DNA of 16,034 bases from Thermoplasmata archaeon (GTDB lineage: Archaea; Thermoplasmatota; Thermoplasmata; Lutacidiplasmatales; UBA184). The notes beneath the pieces were generated by a model. It had not been told where the DNA came from and did no database searches. It saw only the letters and a program-made list of their open reading frames with translations. Position numbers and translations under genes: made by a program. The stretch covers positions 1-16,034 of the forward strand of contig JASIDM010000058.1 in the NCBI GenBank assembly GCA_030044695.1, in the 5' to 3' direction. Of the stretch, positions 14,516-16,034 are shown piece by piece. Position 1 is the stretch's first letter. Every line of letters begins with the position of its first letter.

Positions 14516-14548
14516 CCGGAGCGGTTCGGCCGCCGAGGACGTGCTCCG

Positions 14549-15661
14549 ATGGGCTACCGGGTGTCCCTGATCCCGGGGGACGGGATCGGGCCGGAAGTGA
14601 CCCGCGCCGCCCAGGTCGTCGCCGACGCGACCGGGGCCGGGATCAGCTGGGAGGTCGTCGAGGCCGGCGAGCCGGCGATCCGTGCCCACGGGACGCCGTT
14701 GCCGGAGTCGGTCCTGGAGTCGATCCGCCGCAACCGCCTGTGCCTGAAGGGGCCGATCACCACCCCGATCGGCGGTGGCTTCCGTTCCGTGAACGTCGCG
14801 CTGCGCCAGCAGCTGGACCTCTTCGCCTCCGTACGTCCGGCGCGGGCGATCGCCGGCGAGGGGACCCGGTTCCCCGAGACCGACCTGATCGTCGTCCGCG
14901 AGGCGACCGAGGGGCTCTACTCCGGTGTCGAGCACTGGGTCGACCGCGAGCACTCCGCCGCGGAGACCGTCGCGGTCGTCACCCGCCGGGCGTGCGACCG
15001 GATCATCCGCTTCGCCTTCGAGCTCGCCCGCAAGGACCACCGGCGCCGGGTGACGGCGGTCCACAAGGCGAACATCATGAAGACCACCGGCGCGCTGTTC
15101 CAGACGGCGTTCCGCGAGATCGCCTCGGCGTACCCCGACATCACGGCCGACGAGCGCCTGATCGACAACATGTGCATGCAGCTCGCCAAGAAGCCGAGCG
15201 AGTACGACGTCATCGTGACGACGAACCTCTTCGGCGACATCCTCTCCGACCTCTGCGCCGGGCTCGCCGGCGGGCTCGGCGTCGCCCCCGGCGCGCTGTT
15301 CGGCGAGACGATCGCCGCGTTCGAGCCGGTCCACGGCTCGGCGCCGAAGTACGCCGGCCAGGACCGGGCCGACCCCGTCGCCGAGATCCTCTGCCTGGAG
15401 ATGCTCCTGCGGCACCTCGGCGAGCGGGAGGCCGCCGACCGGGTCTTCCGGGCCGTCTGGGAGACGATCGCCGAGAAGAAGGTCGTCACCTACGACCTCG
15501 CCCTGCCCGGCTACACGTCGCGCCCCGTGCCGGCGTCCAGCTGCTCGGCGATGGCGAAGGAGATCGCCCGCAAGGTCCCGAACGTCGATCTCTCCACGCC
15601 GCTGCCCCGGCCGGCGAGCGCGGGGGCCCCCGCGAGCCTCGACCCGCAGCTCGAGGCCTGA
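14549..15661 (+). CDS. icd: Isocitrate dehydrogenase, beta-decarboxylating dehydrogenase family
   Basis: A 370-residue enzyme that oxidatively decarboxylates isocitrate to 2-oxoglutarate in the TCA pathway, cytoplasmic and Mg-dependent. The nucleotide loop GDGIGPEV is at 10-17. The substrate loop FRSVNVALRQQLDLFASVRP (78-97) carries Ser80, Asn82, Arg86 and Arg96; the Ser-x-Asn pair is the isocitrate signature and argues against 3-isopropylmalate dehydrogenase. Also present are REATEGLYSG (117-126), Lys173 in HKANIMK, and Asp206, Asp230 and Asp234 for the metal. HGSAPKYAGQD (262-272) keeps Lys267 and Tyr268, which in the E. coli enzyme favour NADP, and TYD (314-316) keeps the Tyr, but the following Arg determinant is Leu. 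NADP preference is therefore likely but not certain. A homoisocitrate dehydrogenase is a weaker alternative. The gene appears to have its own promoter. Confidence 0.88.
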   Translation: MGYRVSLIPGDGIGPEVTRAAQVVADATGAGISWEVVEAGEPAIRAHGTPLPESVLESIRRNRLCLKGPITTPIGGGFRSVNVALRQQLDLFASVRPARAIAGEGTRFPETDLIVVREATEGLYSGVEHWVDREHSAAETVAVVTRRACDRIIRFAFELARKDHRRRVTAVHKANIMKTTGALFQTAFREIASAYPDITADERLIDNMCMQLAKKPSEYDVIVTTNLFGDILSDLCAGLAGGLGVAPGALFGETIAAFEPVHGSAPKYAGQDRADPVAEILCLEMLLRHLGEREAADRVFRAVWETIAEKKVVTYDLALPGYTSRPVPASSCSAMAKEIARKVPNVDLSTPLPRPASAGAPASLDPQLEA

Positions 15662-15733
15662 GCGGCGTTCCCGCGCAGAGGTGCTCGGCGAGGACGGGCC
15701 CCGCCCCCTCCCGACCGGATCTCGGCGCGTACG

Positions 15734-15739
15734 CTTATC
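15734..15739 (+). promoter_or_regulatory. Probable TATA box of the partial gene at 15764
   Basis: CTTATC stands out in the GC-rich spacer after icd and is centred about 27 bp before the GTG at 15764. This matches the leaderless spacing seen at other genes in the window. Confidence 0.45.
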
Positions 15740-15763
15740 CCCTCCGACCGCCGATTTCCTGCC

Positions 15764-16034
15764 GTGGCGGTCGCCGGGGAGCCTCCCGCACGCGCGATCC
15801 GGCTGACGCGGAGCCCGGCGCCGACGCCGGAAGTCTCGCCCTTGGTGCTTCCGAGGCTCACCGAGCCGGAGGATGGCGAGCTGCTCGTGGTCCGGCCGAA
15901 CCGCGACGCCTCGCAGCGGGTCGTGCGGCTCGCCCTGCTCTACGCGATCGGCCTGGCGGTCGTGTACGCCGGCCTGGTCGCGCTGGCGCGTGCCGGGCCC
16001 ACGGGCGACTCCAGCGGCACGACGTCGGCGCTTG
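15764..16034 (+). CDS. Unrecognised membrane protein, N-terminal part (3' end outside window)
   Basis: An open frame of 90 codons runs from GTG 15764 off the end of the window without a stop. The first 50 residues are Pro/Arg-rich with a strand-like DGELLVVRPN (37-46). Then QRVVRLALLYAIGLAVVYAGLVALA (51-75) forms one clear membrane helix preceded by arginines, after which the sequence becomes small and polar (GPTGDSSGTTSA). The positive-inside pattern suggests that the N-terminus is cytoplasmic and the rest lies outside. I do not recognise the family. The start is supported mainly by the CTTATC box about 27 bp upstream; codon usage is like that of the neighbours. Confidence 0.55.
   Translation, partial: MAVAGEPPARAIRLTRSPAPTPEVSPLVLPRLTEPEDGELLVVRPNRDASQRVVRLALLYAIGLAVVYAGLVALARAGPTGDSSGTTSAL

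Noticed and set aside
1..16034. CRISPR array, insertion sequence, prophage or defence island
   Set aside because: No spaced repeats, transposase, integrase or nuclease modules are visible; composition and gene content are uniform housekeeping.

Overview
The window is very GC-rich archaeal DNA. The archaeal assignment rests on several genes together: an sn-glycerol-1-phosphate dehydrogenase (archaeal ether-lipid backbone), a UPF0179 protein, an HVO_0476-type zinc-finger protein, an archaeal-type leucyl-tRNA synthetase, a Hel308 helicase, an Orc1/Cdc6-like protein, and a tRNA-Pro gene that looks intron-split in its D-loop. Short A/T islands about 24-28 bp upstream of many start codons look like TATA boxes of leaderless transcripts. 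The gene set fits a euryarchaeal-grade organism. A high-GC member of the Thermoplasmatota is my best guess, but this is inference and not proven by any single gene. Coding is dense, with no insertion sequence, CRISPR array, rRNA or obvious defence island. The genes look like chromosomal housekeeping.

Layout. 1-941 (+): the 3' part of a dCTP deaminase gene, overlapped by GTGA with a GNAT acetyltransferase. 1021-3939 (-): leucyl-tRNA synthetase, convergent with the GNAT gene. 4035-4664 (+): QueE radical SAM enzyme, divergent from leuS. 4724-7196 (+): a tight run of egsA, UPF0179, tRNA-Pro(UGG) with a probable D-loop intron, and an HVO_0476-like zinc-finger gene; the only promoter-like box I see lies before egsA. 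6998-8896 (-): NFACT/RqcH-type ribosome quality-control protein, whose 3' end overlaps the zinc-finger gene by 199 bp. 8963-10096 (+): a divergent acyl-CoA dehydrogenase sharing a palindromic CTTAAG promoter with the NFACT gene. 10121-12418 (+): Hel308. 12297-13490 (-): an Orc1/Cdc6-like AAA+ protein whose Walker A lysine and Walker B glutamate are both replaced; it overlaps the end of hel308 by 122 bp. 13583-14512 (+): MscS-type channel. 14549-15661 (+): isocitrate dehydrogenase. 15764-16034 (+): the start of an unrecognised one-helix membrane protein running off the window.

Functional themes. Three genes concern translation (leuS, tRNA-Pro, NFACT/RqcH), with queE making the precursor for archaeosine in tRNA. 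Two neighbouring convergent genes concern DNA replication or fork repair (hel308 and the Cdc6-like gene), and dcd supplies nucleotides. The rest is core metabolism and membrane homeostasis (egsA, icd, acyl-CoA dehydrogenase, MscS).

The points most worth a second look are the tRNA-Pro D-loop insertion, the ATPase-dead-looking Cdc6 paralogue with a 16-bp imperfect direct repeat flanking its promoter, the two convergent gene pairs that overlap through low-complexity C-terminal tails, and the consistent leaderless promoter geometry. I did not find a convincing new multi-gene system.
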